Below are positions 45,457 through 54,235 of a stretch of DNA of 64,000 nucleotides, in pieces. The number at the start of each line of letters is the position of its first letter. Position 1 is the stretch's first letter. Under the pieces are notes generated by a model. That model was not told the DNA's origin and ran no database searches. It was given only the letters and a program-made list of their open reading frames with translations. The stretch comes from Terriglobales bacterium (GTDB taxonomy: Bacteria > Acidobacteriota > Terriglobia > Terriglobales > Acidobacteriaceae): the NCBI GenBank assembly GCA_030038475.1, contig JASHOU010000131.1, positions 1 through 64,000 on the forward strand, written 5' to 3'. Made by a program: the position numbers and the translations under genes.

Positions 45457-45948
45457 ATGACGCAACCCAGCATCACCATTCGAGAAGCGTTGCCGAGCGA
45501 GTCGGCCATCATTCTTCATCACCGACGATCGATGTTTCGCGATATGGGCGAGGGCAACGCGGAAGAGCTCGACCGCATGGTCGAAGTGGCAACGCCGTGG
45601 CTAGAGCGCGCTTTGGCCGATGGCTCGTATCTCCACTGGCTGGCGCTCGATAACTCGGTTGGGGGCTCGGGCCAGGTCGCGGGCGGCGGCGGAGTATACC
45701 TGTATCCGTGGCCGGCCAGTGCCAAAGACCCATGCAAGGAGCGCGCAATTATTCTAAATGTCTATACGGAGCCAGAATTCCGCAGGCAAGGCGTCGCGCG
45801 CAAAATTATGCTGACCATCCTCGCCTGGGCCCGAGAGCGGGGCTTGGGTTCCGTCAATCTGCACGCCAGCAACGAGGGTCGTCCGTTATATGAAAGTTTG
45901 GGATTTGTGGCTACGAACGAAATGCGGTTGAGGTTTGACGGGAGATGA
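45457..45948 (+). CDS. GNAT-family N-acetyltransferase
   Basis: A 163-residue acetyltransferase. The acetyl-CoA binding motif A is NVYTEPEFRRQGVARKIMLT (R-x-x-G-x-A), followed by AWARERGLGSVNLHASNEGR and YESLGFVATNEMRL. The substrate is not predictable. GTGCTG-type upstream sequence gives no clear ribosome-binding site. The spacer to 46164 shows no gene that can be supported. Confidence 0.88.
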   Translation: MTQPSITIREALPSESAIILHHRRSMFRDMGEGNAEELDRMVEVATPWLERALADGSYLHWLALDNSVGGSGQVAGGGGVYLYPWPASAKDPCKERAIILNVYTEPEFRRQGVARKIMLTILAWARERGLGSVNLHASNEGRPLYESLGFVATNEMRLRFDGR

Positions 45949-46164
45949 GTCGGCGACTGTTGGCGCTCTGGCGGGCTTCGCTCGGCTTGGACGGGCGAGG
46001 ATGCCGTCCCTCCACGGTTTGGCATTCATACGCAGACAGACTGTCTAGCAAGCCAAGGGCCAACTCCTGATAATCTGCTAACGTTCGGGCTGCTGCCACG
46101 TCTATTTCTCTGCAAGGCAGTAAAAAGTAATGACTGCTTCATTTGTAGAGGACAGAGAGAGACG

Positions 46165-46860
46165 ATGCCGGCCGATTCCTACGCAGTAGCAATTCCGGTT
46201 GGCGAGATTTCCCGCCCCCGGGCGGCACAGGGCAGCAACCAGGACCCCATAGGGATGAGGGGCTCATTGGCAGCGCAGGGCAATCGCATTGACGACACCA
46301 CGCTGATCCGCGAGGCGCAGCAGGGCAACCGTGCCGCCTTCGAGGTGCTCGTGCGCCATTACGATCAGTCGGTTCTGCGTCTGGCGCTGCACTTCACCGG
46401 TTCGGAGTCCGATGCCCAGGACGTTTATCAGGAGGCTTTTCTCAAAGCCTACAAAAACCTGGGCAGTTTTCGCTTTGAGTGCTCTTTCTACACCTGGATC
46501 TACCGCATCGTCACCAACCTCTGCCTCGATCACCTGCGCAAACGCAGTGTGCGTAAAGAAGAAGCTCCGGTGGCGGTGGATGCGTCGGGCGAAGAGTACA
46601 GCCGGTTGGAGCAGTTTGCCGATTTTCGCGCCGGAGCGAATCCCGAGCGCGACCTGATGCGGCGCGAGTTGGGCCGGAAGATTGGAGCAGCGCTATCGGG
46701 ACTGACTCCGCGCGAGCGCATGGTGTTCGAATTGAAGCATTATCATGGGCTGAAGTTGCGCACCGTGGGTGAGATGCTGAACACGACGGAGGAAACGGCC
46801 AAGAATACATTGTTTCGCGCGACGCAGAAACTGCGCGCCGCGCTGGCAGAGATGCGATGA
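46165..46860 (+). CDS. ECF (RpoE-like) sigma factor
   Basis: A 231-residue ECF sigma factor with a 40-residue N-terminal extension. Region 2 is FEVLVRHYDQSVLRLALHFT and DAQDVYQEAFLKAYKNLGSF with RFECSFYTWIYRIVTNLCLD. Region 4 is LSGLTPRERMVFELKHYHGL and LRTVGEMLNTTEETAKNTLF. GAGAGAG precedes the ATG. Its stop is 34 bases before the zinc-finger anti-sigma gene, followed by a DUF4097 and a PDZ gene: an envelope-stress type operon. Confidence 0.93.
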   Translation: MPADSYAVAIPVGEISRPRAAQGSNQDPIGMRGSLAAQGNRIDDTTLIREAQQGNRAAFEVLVRHYDQSVLRLALHFTGSESDAQDVYQEAFLKAYKNLGSFRFECSFYTWIYRIVTNLCLDHLRKRSVRKEEAPVAVDASGEEYSRLEQFADFRAGANPERDLMRRELGRKIGAALSGLTPRERMVFELKHYHGLKLRTVGEMLNTTEETAKNTLFRATQKLRAALAEMR

Positions 46861-46894
46861 ATTTTGGATTTGGTTGTCGTCAAGGAATACGAAA

Positions 46895-47860
46895 ATGAAA
46901 TGTGACTGGGTACGGCAAAATATTCTTTTCTACGTCTACAACGAGCTCGAAGACGATGCTCGGTACGAAATAGAACAGCACTTGGCGCGGTGTCCGGAAT
47001 GCGCCACCGAGTTGAAAGCGACTCGCAAGCTGCACGCGACGCTCTCGGAATTGCCGGTGGCCGAGCCGACTCCAAACCTGCTGGCCGCCTCGCGCATGCG
47101 CCTGCAGGAAGCGCTGGAAACGGCGCAACCGGGAGGCTGGCTGCGGCGGCTGATTCTGGAGCCGGCAATCTGGCTGCGGCAAATTCGTATGGCGCCCGCT
47201 CTGGCGGCCGCGATTTTCATCGTCGGATTTGGCGGCGGCATTGGCGCCACGTATAACTATCTCTCCGCGCGCGGCGGCGAGGCGGTGGGCAGTCCGCTCG
47301 TGTCGAGCAATCCCGGCTCGGGCAATCCGTCCGAGCAACCGCTCGAATCCTCGATTGCAGGCATTCGCTCGGTGACGCAGCAGCCGGGAACGAACCAGGT
47401 GAGCATCAAGTATGACACGGTTTCCACGCAGGAAGAGCAGGGCTCGTTGAACGATCAGCGCATCCAGCAGTTGCTCTTGTTTGCGGCGCGCAACAACTAC
47501 AACTCGGGAGTGCGGATGGATTCGGTCGATGTGCTGACGCAGGCGCCTGATGACTCGCGGGTGCGCGAGGTGCTGATGTATGCGTTGCAGAATGACACCA
47601 ATCCCGGCGTGCGTTTGAAGGCGCTCGATGGATTGAGCGGTTTCGTGCGGCAGGATGGCCAGGTGCGCGATGCGGTTTTGCGCGCCCTGCTCCTCGATAC
47701 GAATTCCGGCGTTCGCATGCAGGCCTTGCGATTGGTAGAACCGATGAAGACCGATGGCAGCGTGCGCTCGGTGTTGTCGAAGCTGGCGCAGTCGGATCAG
47801 AACCTCTCGATTCGCACGCAGGCTCGTACCATGCTGGCGCAGATGCCCGAAATGGACTAG
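46895..47860 (+). CDS. Anti-sigma factor with zinc finger, one membrane span and HEAT-like repeats
   Basis: A 321-residue protein. Residues 1-45 form a ZAS-type anti-sigma zinc finger (H28-LAR-C32-PE-C35). One membrane span lies near residues 103-125 (PALAAAIFIVGFGGGIGATY). The periplasmic part from about residue 190 has four HEAT-like repeats, each about 35 residues with an N-x-G-V-R-M/L-x-A-L core (NYNSGVRMDSVDVLTQAPDD; NPGVRLKALDGLSGF; NSGVRMQALRLVEPM). It should hold the sigma factor at the membrane and sense a signal through the repeats. ATG 46895 has AAGGAA upstream and begins at the zinc finger. Confidence 0.88.
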   Translation: MKCDWVRQNILFYVYNELEDDARYEIEQHLARCPECATELKATRKLHATLSELPVAEPTPNLLAASRMRLQEALETAQPGGWLRRLILEPAIWLRQIRMAPALAAAIFIVGFGGGIGATYNYLSARGGEAVGSPLVSSNPGSGNPSEQPLESSIAGIRSVTQQPGTNQVSIKYDTVSTQEEQGSLNDQRIQQLLLFAARNNYNSGVRMDSVDVLTQAPDDSRVREVLMYALQNDTNPGVRLKALDGLSGFVRQDGQVRDAVLRALLLDTNSGVRMQALRLVEPMKTDGSVRSVLSKLAQSDQNLSIRTQARTMLAQMPEMD

Positions 47861-47863
47861 AAA

Positions 47864-47930
47864 CGTCGTTGGTCGTCAGTCGTTCAGCAGTCGTTGTGGG
47901 CTGGAAGGTTTCGCTAACAACCAACGACTG
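47864..47930. repeat. GTCGTT-type repeat with inverted partner
   Basis: The left part (47864-47896) has GTCGTTGGTCGTCAGTCGTT and another GTCGTT; the right part (47913-47930) is GCTAACAACCAACGACTG. It lies directly after the anti-sigma stop. Related copies are at 49152-49222 and 54549-54752. Confidence 0.65.
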
Positions 47931-47950
47931 CACTTAGGAGAAACATTCAT

Positions 47951-49147
47951 TTGAAGCAAGCAATCAAACCCGCCGGCAGCATCGCGGTACTTATCGTTGC
48001 GTTGGCATCGCTGGCGCTCAGCCAGGAATCCCGCATCTATCGGGACGGCAATAACTGGGTGCAGGAACTCACCGGGAATCTGGTCGGCGTAAAGAATCTG
48101 CGCGTTAAGATCGATTCGGGCTCGGCAACCGTGCAGGGCGGTTCGCAAACAGTGACCACCTACGTGGTTCATCGCCGCGCTTATACATCTTCCGAAGAGC
48201 AGGCCCGGCGCGAATTCGAGTCCGCTCGCATCGTCACATCGACGCGCGGCGACACGGCCTGGATCGTCTCCGAATCGAGCGGCGGCGATCGCCGCTGCTC
48301 CGACGATTTCGTCATTAACGTGCCGCGCAACCTCGAATCGGCCAGGCTCGAAACCGGAGGCGGAAATGTAACCGCAACTGGTATTGGCGGTCATGTCGAC
48401 CTTTCGAGTGGCGGTGGCAATATTCGCGTGGATGACATCGGCGGCGCATTGACGATCGAGACCGGCGGCGGTTCGATCGAAGTCGGCAGCGTACAGAGCA
48501 ATGTAAGCTTGCGGACCGGCGGAGGAAATATTAAAGTTGCCTCCGCCAAAGGCGAGGTCAGGGCCGAAAGTGGCGGCGGAAACGTCGTCGTTCTTTCCGG
48601 CCTGCAAGGCGCTGTGCTATCGACCGGCGGCGGCAGTATTCGCGTACAAAAGTGCAGCGGAATGGTAAAAGCCACTACCGGCGGTGGCGCCGTCGACCTG
48701 GGCGATATTGACGGACCGGCGAAAATCGAAACCGGCGCGGGCAGCATTCATCTGGCTTCGGCCAAAGGGCGGGTGGAAGCGGAAACCGGTGGCGGCAGCA
48801 TTCAACTCGATGGCGCAACCTCGGTGCAGGCGGAAACTTCGGCTGGGGGGATCGTCGTGAAGCTGCTCTCCTCGACTGGCGTTCGCAACAACTCCACGCT
48901 CGAAACTTCCGCTGGCGACATCACCGTCTACCTGGCCAACGACCTTGCCATCTCCATTCGCGCCGAAATCGATGTCGCCAATGGCCATACCATCCGCAGC
49001 GACTTCCCCGACATTCATATTTCGAGCGAGGGCGGATCCTGGGGTCCAAAGACGGTGCGGGCCGAGGGCCAGCTCAATGGCGGCGGACCGACCTTGAAGG
49101 TCGAAACGAATTCTGGCAATGTGAGTTTTCGGCGTATCAGTCAATAG
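47951..49147 (+). CDS. DUF4097-type secreted beta-repeat protein
   Basis: A 398-residue protein from TTG 47951 (AGGAGAA upstream) with a signal peptide (SIAVLIVALASLALSQ). The mature part has about ten short repeats around a T-G-G-G-N/S-I core (LETGGGNVTATGIGG, IETGGGSIEVGSVQSNVSL, AETGGGSIQLDGATS), which predicts a beta-helix or beta-solenoid. DUF4097 proteins are periplasmic or surface proteins often encoded with ECF sigma/anti-sigma pairs. Function unknown; the operon position suggests a sensor or structural role in envelope stress. Confidence 0.85.
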   Translation: MKQAIKPAGSIAVLIVALASLALSQESRIYRDGNNWVQELTGNLVGVKNLRVKIDSGSATVQGGSQTVTTYVVHRRAYTSSEEQARREFESARIVTSTRGDTAWIVSESSGGDRRCSDDFVINVPRNLESARLETGGGNVTATGIGGHVDLSSGGGNIRVDDIGGALTIETGGGSIEVGSVQSNVSLRTGGGNIKVASAKGEVRAESGGGNVVVLSGLQGAVLSTGGGSIRVQKCSGMVKATTGGGAVDLGDIDGPAKIETGAGSIHLASAKGRVEAETGGGSIQLDGATSVQAETSAGGIVVKLLSSTGVRNNSTLETSAGDITVYLANDLAISIRAEIDVANGHTIRSDFPDIHISSEGGSWGPKTVRAEGQLNGGGPTLKVETNSGNVSFRRISQ

Positions 49148-49151
49148 GAAG

Positions 49152-49222
49152 CGGTCGTTGATCGTTAGTCGCTCGGGACTCGCCGCGGAACATAAAATTT
49201 GCTAACGACCAAGGACTGGCGA
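49152..49222. repeat. GTCGTT-type repeat with inverted partner
   Basis: Left arm GGTCGTTGATCGTTAGTCG (about 49152-49174) and right arm GCTAACGACCAAGGACTGGC (49201-49222) are near reverse complements around a 26-base centre. It sits between the DUF4097 and PDZ genes. Confidence 0.65.
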
Positions 49223-49263
49223 CAAAAAACAAACCAACGCCCAAAGACGAACTCGGGGTAACT

Positions 49264-50430
49264 ATGAACTATCGTTCAATGATCTTGCGCTCGGTGAGCT
49301 ACCGCTTCCTGCTTTGTTCGCTTCTTCTTTCGCTGCTCGTTTCCTTCGCCGCAGGCGCGCAGCCAAGGCAACCGAACCACGATCCCTCAGAGGATTCCTG
49401 GGACTGGAGTTTCAGTTCCGACGAAAGCGGCGGTGGATCTTCTTATCTCGGGGTCGACATCGCTGACATTACTACCGATCGCCTCGCGGCACTGAAGCTC
49501 AAAGAAGAACACGGAGCGGAGATCACCATGGTCGACCAGGATGCTCCCGCCGGTAAGGCCGGCGTGCACGTGCACGACGTGATCCTCAGCCTGAACGGCA
49601 CGGCCGTCGACAGCGCTGCTCAGCTGCGCCGCATGATCAAGGAAACGCCACCGGGCCGCATCATCAGTCTCGGCATCAGCCGCGACGGTGAACCGCTAAC
49701 CATCAAGGTGCAACTTGCCGATCGCCATAAATCGATGGGATGGGACCCGAAGAATTTCGAATATAAATACGAAATGCCGAAGATTCCCCCCATCCCTGAC
49801 ATCGACATTCCCGTATCTGTGGTCGTCGTTCACTCCTCCATGCGCAGCGGACTGATGGTCGAAAACATGAGTCAGCAACTGGGCGAGTTCTTTGGTGTCA
49901 AAGACGGCAACGGCGTGCTCGTGCGTTCAGTCGAAAAAGGCAGCCGCGGAGAAAAAGCCGGATTCCGGGCTGGCGACGTCATTGTCAAGGTCAACAATCA
50001 GCGAGTGCACGACGCCTCGGATTTTACCCATGCCCTGCGCTCATCCTCGGGCAACGCATCGGTGACCATCCTGCGCGAGAAGCGTGAGCAAAACCTCACA
50101 CTAACTCTTCCCGAGAGCAAAGATTCCGGCGCTCTGCTCGAAGATAGCTTCGACCTGCCCGAGATCACGGCGGAAACGCAGGAAGCCGTCAATCGTGCCG
50201 GAGACGAAATCGCCCGCCTGGGACCGCTGATGGAGACCGAAAAGCAGGCGATGGAGCAGGCGCAAGAGGCGTGCTGGAAAAACATGGAGAAAACGCTGCA
50301 GGATTCGCAGCGGGCCATGCGAGATTCGCAGCGGGCTATGCGAGACAAGATGCGGGAGCAGCAGCGCAAGCTCGAGGAACGTCAGAAAAAATTGCGCCAC
50401 GAGTTATCGGGTCAGTGGATGGAGATCTGA
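49264..50430 (+). CDS. Secreted protein with two PDZ domains and a coiled-coil end
   Basis: A 388-residue protein with a signal peptide (FLLCSLLLSLLVSFAAGAQ). Two PDZ domains follow: YLGVDIADITTDRLAALKLK to about residue 155 and LGEFFGVKDGNGVLVRSVEK to about 285 (GFRAGDVIVKVNNQRV). There is no trypsin-like protease domain, unlike DegP. The C-terminal 90 residues are a charged coiled coil with repeated DSQRAMRD units. It closes the sigma/anti-sigma/DUF4097/PDZ operon and may act as a periplasmic scaffold or regulator. Confidence 0.85.
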   Translation: MNYRSMILRSVSYRFLLCSLLLSLLVSFAAGAQPRQPNHDPSEDSWDWSFSSDESGGGSSYLGVDIADITTDRLAALKLKEEHGAEITMVDQDAPAGKAGVHVHDVILSLNGTAVDSAAQLRRMIKETPPGRIISLGISRDGEPLTIKVQLADRHKSMGWDPKNFEYKYEMPKIPPIPDIDIPVSVVVVHSSMRSGLMVENMSQQLGEFFGVKDGNGVLVRSVEKGSRGEKAGFRAGDVIVKVNNQRVHDASDFTHALRSSSGNASVTILREKREQNLTLTLPESKDSGALLEDSFDLPEITAETQEAVNRAGDEIARLGPLMETEKQAMEQAQEACWKNMEKTLQDSQRAMRDSQRAMRDKMREQQRKLEERQKKLRHELSGQWMEI

Positions 50431-50463
50431 CGTAATCTGAAGCAGGCGCAAGTTCCAGAACTC

Positions 50464-51348
50464 CTACGTCAAATAATCGAAGAGATTGTTCTGCGCGAAT
50501 TTGGCGATCGCGGCAAGCGCGGCTTGGGCATCGGTCTCGGACTGTGACAGATTGGTGGCCGCCACCGTCAGATCGGCGCCGCCGAGCGCGTCCTGTTCCT
50601 GGCTGATCTGCACCTGGGCGCTGTTGAGATCGTTCGTTTGCGAGGTTGCCTGATCGGAGGCATTGCCGTAGAAGATAGCTTGCGTTGAAAGGTAATTTGC
50701 GGCCGAGCTGAGCGCATTGACCGCCGCGGGAATGCCGGTATTATTTTGCACCACGGAGATGAGGTTATTCAGGGCGAGAAAAACATCGTTGCCGCTGGCG
50801 GAGAAAAGCTGCGATCCGGGGACATTAACGGCGATCTTGTATCCGTTGCCGATGGTGACCTCATTAACATCGGTATTGCCCAGATAGTCGACGCCGTCGG
50901 GACTGGCGGAGTCGAGTATGTAGGGTGCCGTATTGGCGGTGCCCGCGAATAAGTAGATGCCCTCGTACGAAGTGTTGGCCAGAGATACAACCTGGCTCTG
51001 AATTGATGTGAGCTGGTTGGCAATGGAATCTAGGTCGCTCTGCGAGAGTGTGCCATCTCCGGCTTCGACGCCCAGCGTAAGGGCCTGTTGCAGTGCCGAG
51101 TTGATCGAACTGAGGGTCGAATCCGCGGTGGAGAACTGGCCCTGAAGCGAACTGATACTTTGCAGATAGCCGCCGGTGAATGTGGCTTGATCGTTGTTCT
51201 CGACGAGTAGGGCAGCTGCGGTGGGATTATCGGAAGGCACGTTCACACTTTTCCCGGTTGAGATCTGCAACTCGGCCTGTTGTTCTTCCAGTTCAGTCTG
51301 GTTGAGCGCGGCCAGCAAATCGGGCAGCGGGTTGGGATTGACGCGCAT
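50464..51348 (-). CDS. flgL: Flagellar hook-filament junction protein FlgL
   Basis: A 294-residue protein with flagellin-like ends: MRVNPNPLPDLLAALNQTEL and EEQQAELQISTGKSVNVPSD at the start and VAATNLSQSETDAQAALAAI plus KFAQNNLFDYLT at the end. SYEGIYLFAGTANTAPYILD is a FlgL signature. FlgL joins the FlgK ring to flagellin. It is the last gene of the long minus-strand flagellar run, after flgK and a repeat-filled spacer. Confidence 0.9.
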   Translation of the reverse strand: MRVNPNPLPDLLAALNQTELEEQQAELQISTGKSVNVPSDNPTAAALLVENNDQATFTGGYLQSISSLQGQFSTADSTLSSINSALQQALTLGVEAGDGTLSQSDLDSIANQLTSIQSQVVSLANTSYEGIYLFAGTANTAPYILDSASPDGVDYLGNTDVNEVTIGNGYKIAVNVPGSQLFSASGNDVFLALNNLISVVQNNTGIPAAVNALSSAANYLSTQAIFYGNASDQATSQTNDLNSAQVQISQEQDALGGADLTVAATNLSQSETDAQAALAAIAKFAQNNLFDYLT

Positions 51349-51362
51349 AAAAGATGGCCTCC

Positions 51363-51482
51363 GGTCGTTAGTTGGTCATTAGTTGGTCATTAGTCGCTCG
51401 TTCTTCGTCGTTCACCGTTTTTCTTTGCTCCGACTTATTTATTTCTCGTTGTTAGTTACTCACTCTCATTACTAGTTATTCA
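51363..51482. repeat. GGTCATTAGTT-type tandem repeats between flgK and flgL
   Basis: The left block (51363-51415) holds 11-base units close to GGTCATTAGTT followed by GTCGCTCGTT-type units. The right block (51446-51482) has GTTAGTTACTC and ACTAGTTATTC units. Most of the flgK-flgL spacer is made of such repeats; unlike other copies, clear inverted arms are not seen. Confidence 0.6.
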
Positions 51483-52862
51483 TTACTCTTCTGCCTCATC
51501 CATGCCCAGGTTTACAGCATCGAGCAGCAAGAGGTTGATAGTAGATACGACTCTGGCTGCCGATTGATAGGCGGATTGATACTGAATGAGATTCGCCGCT
51601 TCCTCGTTGGTGGAAACGCCGGAGACACTGCCATCCTGGTCCTGCAACTGTTGCAGAATCTGGCTGGAGGCATCGGCATCGGCCGAAGTATTTTCGGTGT
51701 TGCTGCCGATCTGCGATACCAGGCTGGAATAGGAGTCGATCGGCGTCAGCCCGTTGGCTAACGGTGTCGTGCCCACCGCCTGCAGGTTGGCCAGATTTCC
51801 ATTGCTGCCGGCAGTACCGTCGGAACTGGCGGCGATCAGCGAAGGATCGGTAATGGCCACGCTCAAGGTAGCGGCCGTGCCCACGCCATTCGCTGCCGGC
51901 GGTACAAAGATGTTGCCTCCCTGGTTGCCATTCAGATCGTAGCCTTGCGCATTCGCGGCGTTGATGCCATTGGCAAGGCCAGCCGCCAGTTGATCGAGGC
52001 TGCTGCTGATGCTAGGAATTTCCTGGTCGCGAATTTGAATCAGGCTCGCCAGGCTGCCGCCGGCGATCGAGTCGGTGATATCTTGCGAGCCGGAGAAAAC
52101 GTCGTTCACTCCGTTGGTGAGTTGAGTGGTGAGGGCATAACTTTGCGATCCGGAGACGAGCGTGGTTCCGTTGGTGGTCGCGAGGTCGATGGTCTGGCCA
52201 TTCTGAATTTCCTGCACATCGATCAGGCCGGAGAGCTGCTGGATGAGTTCATTGCGCGTGTCGATCAGCGTGCCCGGGTCGGAGTTCACGCTCTGGAGGT
52301 TGGCGATTTGCTGGTTGACGCTGGCGATCTGCGAGGTCAGCGAATTCACCTGGCTCACGGTGAGCACGACATTCTGGTCGACGTTGGACTGCTGGGTTTG
52401 AAGGTTTTGCGCCGCGGTGTTGAAGTCGGTGGCGAGAGTGTCGGCCGCGGTCAGTACGCTTTGCCGCAGGGTCAGGCTCGTGGGATCGGGTGAAAGCTGC
52501 TCGAGACTATTGAAGAAATTGCTGATGTCCGCGCCGATGCCGGAAGTATCGCTCGAGAACTGCGTCTGAATCTGCTGCAATTGTGTCAGGGACGAATTCT
52601 GTGCGCTGTTCTGCTGGGTTGCCTGGTTGATTTGGATAAGCAGCATGGGGTCGCGCAGGCTCTCGATTTTTTGTAGAACCACGCCCGTGCCAAAGCTGAG
52701 CGACCCGATCTCAACTGGATCGCCCGCGGCGACGTCGGAGACCTCGCGAGAATATCCGGGAGTGTTGGCGTTGGCCACGTTGTTGGCGGTGGTCTCCATT
52801 TCCTGCTGGCTCACCGAGAGCCCGGTTAAGGCGACCGAAAGAGTTCCGAATAATCCCGACAT
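51483..52862 (-). CDS. flgK: Flagellar hook-associated protein FlgK
   Basis: A 459-residue FlgK. The rod/hook N-terminus SVALTGLSVSQQEMETTANN-VANANTPGYSREV and C-terminal EEAANLIQYQSAYQSAARVV with STINLLLLDAVNLG are complete. Internal TQIASVNQQIANLQSVNSDP and LIDTRNELIQQLSGLIDVQE are FlgK signatures. It forms the first ring at the hook end. ATG 52862 has GGAGAA upstream; the longer frame lacks one. The flgN stop lies three bases before the start, so flgN and flgK are coupled. Confidence 0.94.
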   Translation of the reverse strand: MSGLFGTLSVALTGLSVSQQEMETTANNVANANTPGYSREVSDVAAGDPVEIGSLSFGTGVVLQKIESLRDPMLLIQINQATQQNSAQNSSLTQLQQIQTQFSSDTSGIGADISNFFNSLEQLSPDPTSLTLRQSVLTAADTLATDFNTAAQNLQTQQSNVDQNVVLTVSQVNSLTSQIASVNQQIANLQSVNSDPGTLIDTRNELIQQLSGLIDVQEIQNGQTIDLATTNGTTLVSGSQSYALTTQLTNGVNDVFSGSQDITDSIAGGSLASLIQIRDQEIPSISSSLDQLAAGLANGINAANAQGYDLNGNQGGNIFVPPAANGVGTAATLSVAITDPSLIAASSDGTAGSNGNLANLQAVGTTPLANGLTPIDSYSSLVSQIGSNTENTSADADASSQILQQLQDQDGSVSGVSTNEEAANLIQYQSAYQSAARVVSTINLLLLDAVNLGMDEAEE

Positions 52863-52864
52863 AA

Positions 52865-53350
52865 TTATTCTCCGGCGCATCCTCCCGCTGTGAACCGCGA
52901 CTCGGTTCGCAGCAGGGCAGGATGGGGCGTGTAGGTGGCGGCGCAACTATCGACTACGCGATTGAGTATGGCCAAGCTGCGCTGCAAGTGGCGCAGCAGC
53001 GACCAGTGAACACGCGTGAGGTAACGAATGCGAGCCGCAAGCGTCTTCCACTCCGCTTCGAGCTGCGCCGAGTGCTGAGCTTCGGGAGAATGGACGAGCG
53101 TGCCGGACGGAGGCCGTTCGGGCAGCCGGGCGGGACGCAGTCTGGTCTGGCGACGAAGCTGGTCTTCGAGAAAACTCCATTGCCGGCAAAGCTCAGCTTG
53201 GTGGGCGGCGCCGCGGGCGATGGCTTCGACGTCGTTGCGGACTAGCGCCGCTCGGCTTGACCCCAAACTTTCTACCAGGCTGCGCACCAGCTCGAGCCGC
53301 TGCTCGATCAGTTTGCTGAGTTCAGGGAGCGAGGTATCGATATCGTTCAT
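52865..53350 (-). CDS. flgN: FlgN-like flagellar export chaperone
   Basis: A 161-residue all-helical protein (LPELSKLIEQRLELVRSLVE, then ARIRYLTRVHWSLLRHLQRS). Length, helical profile and position directly before flgK match FlgN, the chaperone for FlgK and FlgL. ATG 53350 is used; the GTG at 53374 in the same frame is an alternative. FlgN sequences vary widely, so context carries most of the weight. Confidence 0.75.
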   Translation of the reverse strand: MNDIDTSLPELSKLIEQRLELVRSLVESLGSSRAALVRNDVEAIARGAAHQAELCRQWSFLEDQLRRQTRLRPARLPERPPSGTLVHSPEAQHSAQLEAEWKTLAARIRYLTRVHWSLLRHLQRSLAILNRVVDSCAATYTPHPALLRTESRFTAGGCAGE

Positions 53351-53530
53351 AGCAGGGGGCAGCTTGCCGTTCACAGGAGATGGTTCACAAAAATCGAGCA
53401 GAACCGATCGCTAAAACAGATCGCTGGGACCAGTTGCCGTCCATTCGGATTTTTGCCGCGGCTGGCCGCTACCAGCATCGCAAGCGATATCGTCATCGTT
53501 GCGGGTCGTGATCGCGCGAGCGGGCCAGCG

Positions 53531-53740
53531 TCAGGCCAGATCATCCAGCGTGTGCTTCGGAGCGTCCGGATCGGGCTCGACTTTGTTTTTGTCGGCACTG
53601 TCGGCCGCATTGTTCGCTTCGGCCGGGCTCTCGGCTGATGACGATCGCTTGCGCCGGGGCACAGCCTCGCGTTGCTGGCCGCGCCTGTCGACGATGCGCA
53701 GAAGCGCCGGATCGATCCCGTTGGTGATCAACGGATCCAT
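53531..53740 (-). CDS. Small charged protein in the flagellar run
   Basis: A 69-residue hydrophilic protein: MDPLITNGIDPALLRIVDRR, then a Ser/Ala/Glu-rich middle and an acidic end (KVEPDPDAPKHTLDDLA). It starts 12 bases after the flgM stop. It has no recognised family. The arrangement between flgM and flgN suggests a flagellar role, possibly regulatory. No membrane or signal segment. Confidence 0.6.
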   Translation of the reverse strand: MDPLITNGIDPALLRIVDRRGQQREAVPRRKRSSSAESPAEANNAADSADKNKVEPDPDAPKHTLDDLA

Positions 53741-53752
53741 AATCGCTCCGGC

Positions 53753-54088
53753 TTAGCCCGCGGCCCCGCTCAGCTCGCCAGCCATGGCATCGGCCACCAG
53801 GCTGGGCGGAACCGAATACTCGCCATTGCCAATGGATTCCTGCAACGACTGCACCTTGGCCGACCGGATTTCCGGCTGCGCCATGACTTCGGCGGCGAGC
53901 GACTGCACTCGCGCCTGGTCGAAGGAAAAGCTGGTTTGATCCACGCCAGTTGCGTCATTGCTTTGGCCGCTTTGACCGAGTCCCGCGGCGCTGTTTGCCG
54001 CAGTCCCCGAGGCCCCGCTCTGGGCGGTGCGGCCCGTCTTGCTGTTATCTGGAGGATCCACTCCATAGGTTGTAAGGTCGACTCGCAT
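53753..54088 (-). CDS. flgM: Anti-sigma-28 factor FlgM
   Basis: A 111-residue FlgM with the conserved C-terminal half: FSFDQARVQSLAAEVMAQPE, IRSAKVQSLQESIGNGEYSV and PPSLVADAMAGEL. The N-terminal half is disordered and Ser/Gly-rich, as usual. FlgM binds FliA until the hook is finished and is then exported. ATG 54088 has GGAGCAC upstream. Two sigma-28-type promoters precede it (54116-54142 and 54187-54213), so FliA should drive its own inhibitor. Confidence 0.9.
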   Translation of the reverse strand: MRVDLTTYGVDPPDNSKTGRTAQSGASGTAANSAAGLGQSGQSNDATGVDQTSFSFDQARVQSLAAEVMAQPEIRSAKVQSLQESIGNGEYSVPPSLVADAMAGELSGAAG

Positions 54089-54115
54089 AAAGTGCTCCAA
54101 TCCCTGCTGCCCTAT

Positions 54116-54142
54116 ACATCGGCAAAAGCTTAAGAATTCTTA
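54116..54142 (-). promoter_or_regulatory. Second (proximal) sigma-28-type promoter of flgM
   Basis: TAAGAATT (54135-54142), an exact 11-base spacer and GCCGATGT (54116-54123) on the minus strand. The -10 matches six of eight, the -35 five of eight. It is weaker than the distal site. Confidence 0.5.
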
Positions 54143-54186
54143 ATGTCGGGCCAGTTACGTCCGTGACGCACTAGCCGGCAATTCTT

Positions 54187-54213
54187 AGATCGGCAGAGTT
54201 TGGGAAAACTTTA
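54187..54213 (-). promoter_or_regulatory. Distal sigma-28-type promoter of flgM
   Basis: The -35 is a perfect TAAAGTTT (54206-54213), the spacer is 11 bases and the -10 is GCCGATCT (54187-54194) on the minus strand. This is the best FliA site in the window. It lies just after the flgJ stop. Confidence 0.85.
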
Positions 54214-54235
54214 GCGGCCAAATCCAATCTCCCGT

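Noticed and set aside
45946-46074. 41-codon ORF overlapping the GNAT stop
   Set aside because: No ribosome-binding site, no protein-like pattern, and it crosses a GC-rich intergenic element.
51363-51482. Possible CRISPR-like array (repeats between flgK and flgL)
   Set aside because: Units are only about 11 bases, degenerate and directly joined, with no spacers and no cas genes.
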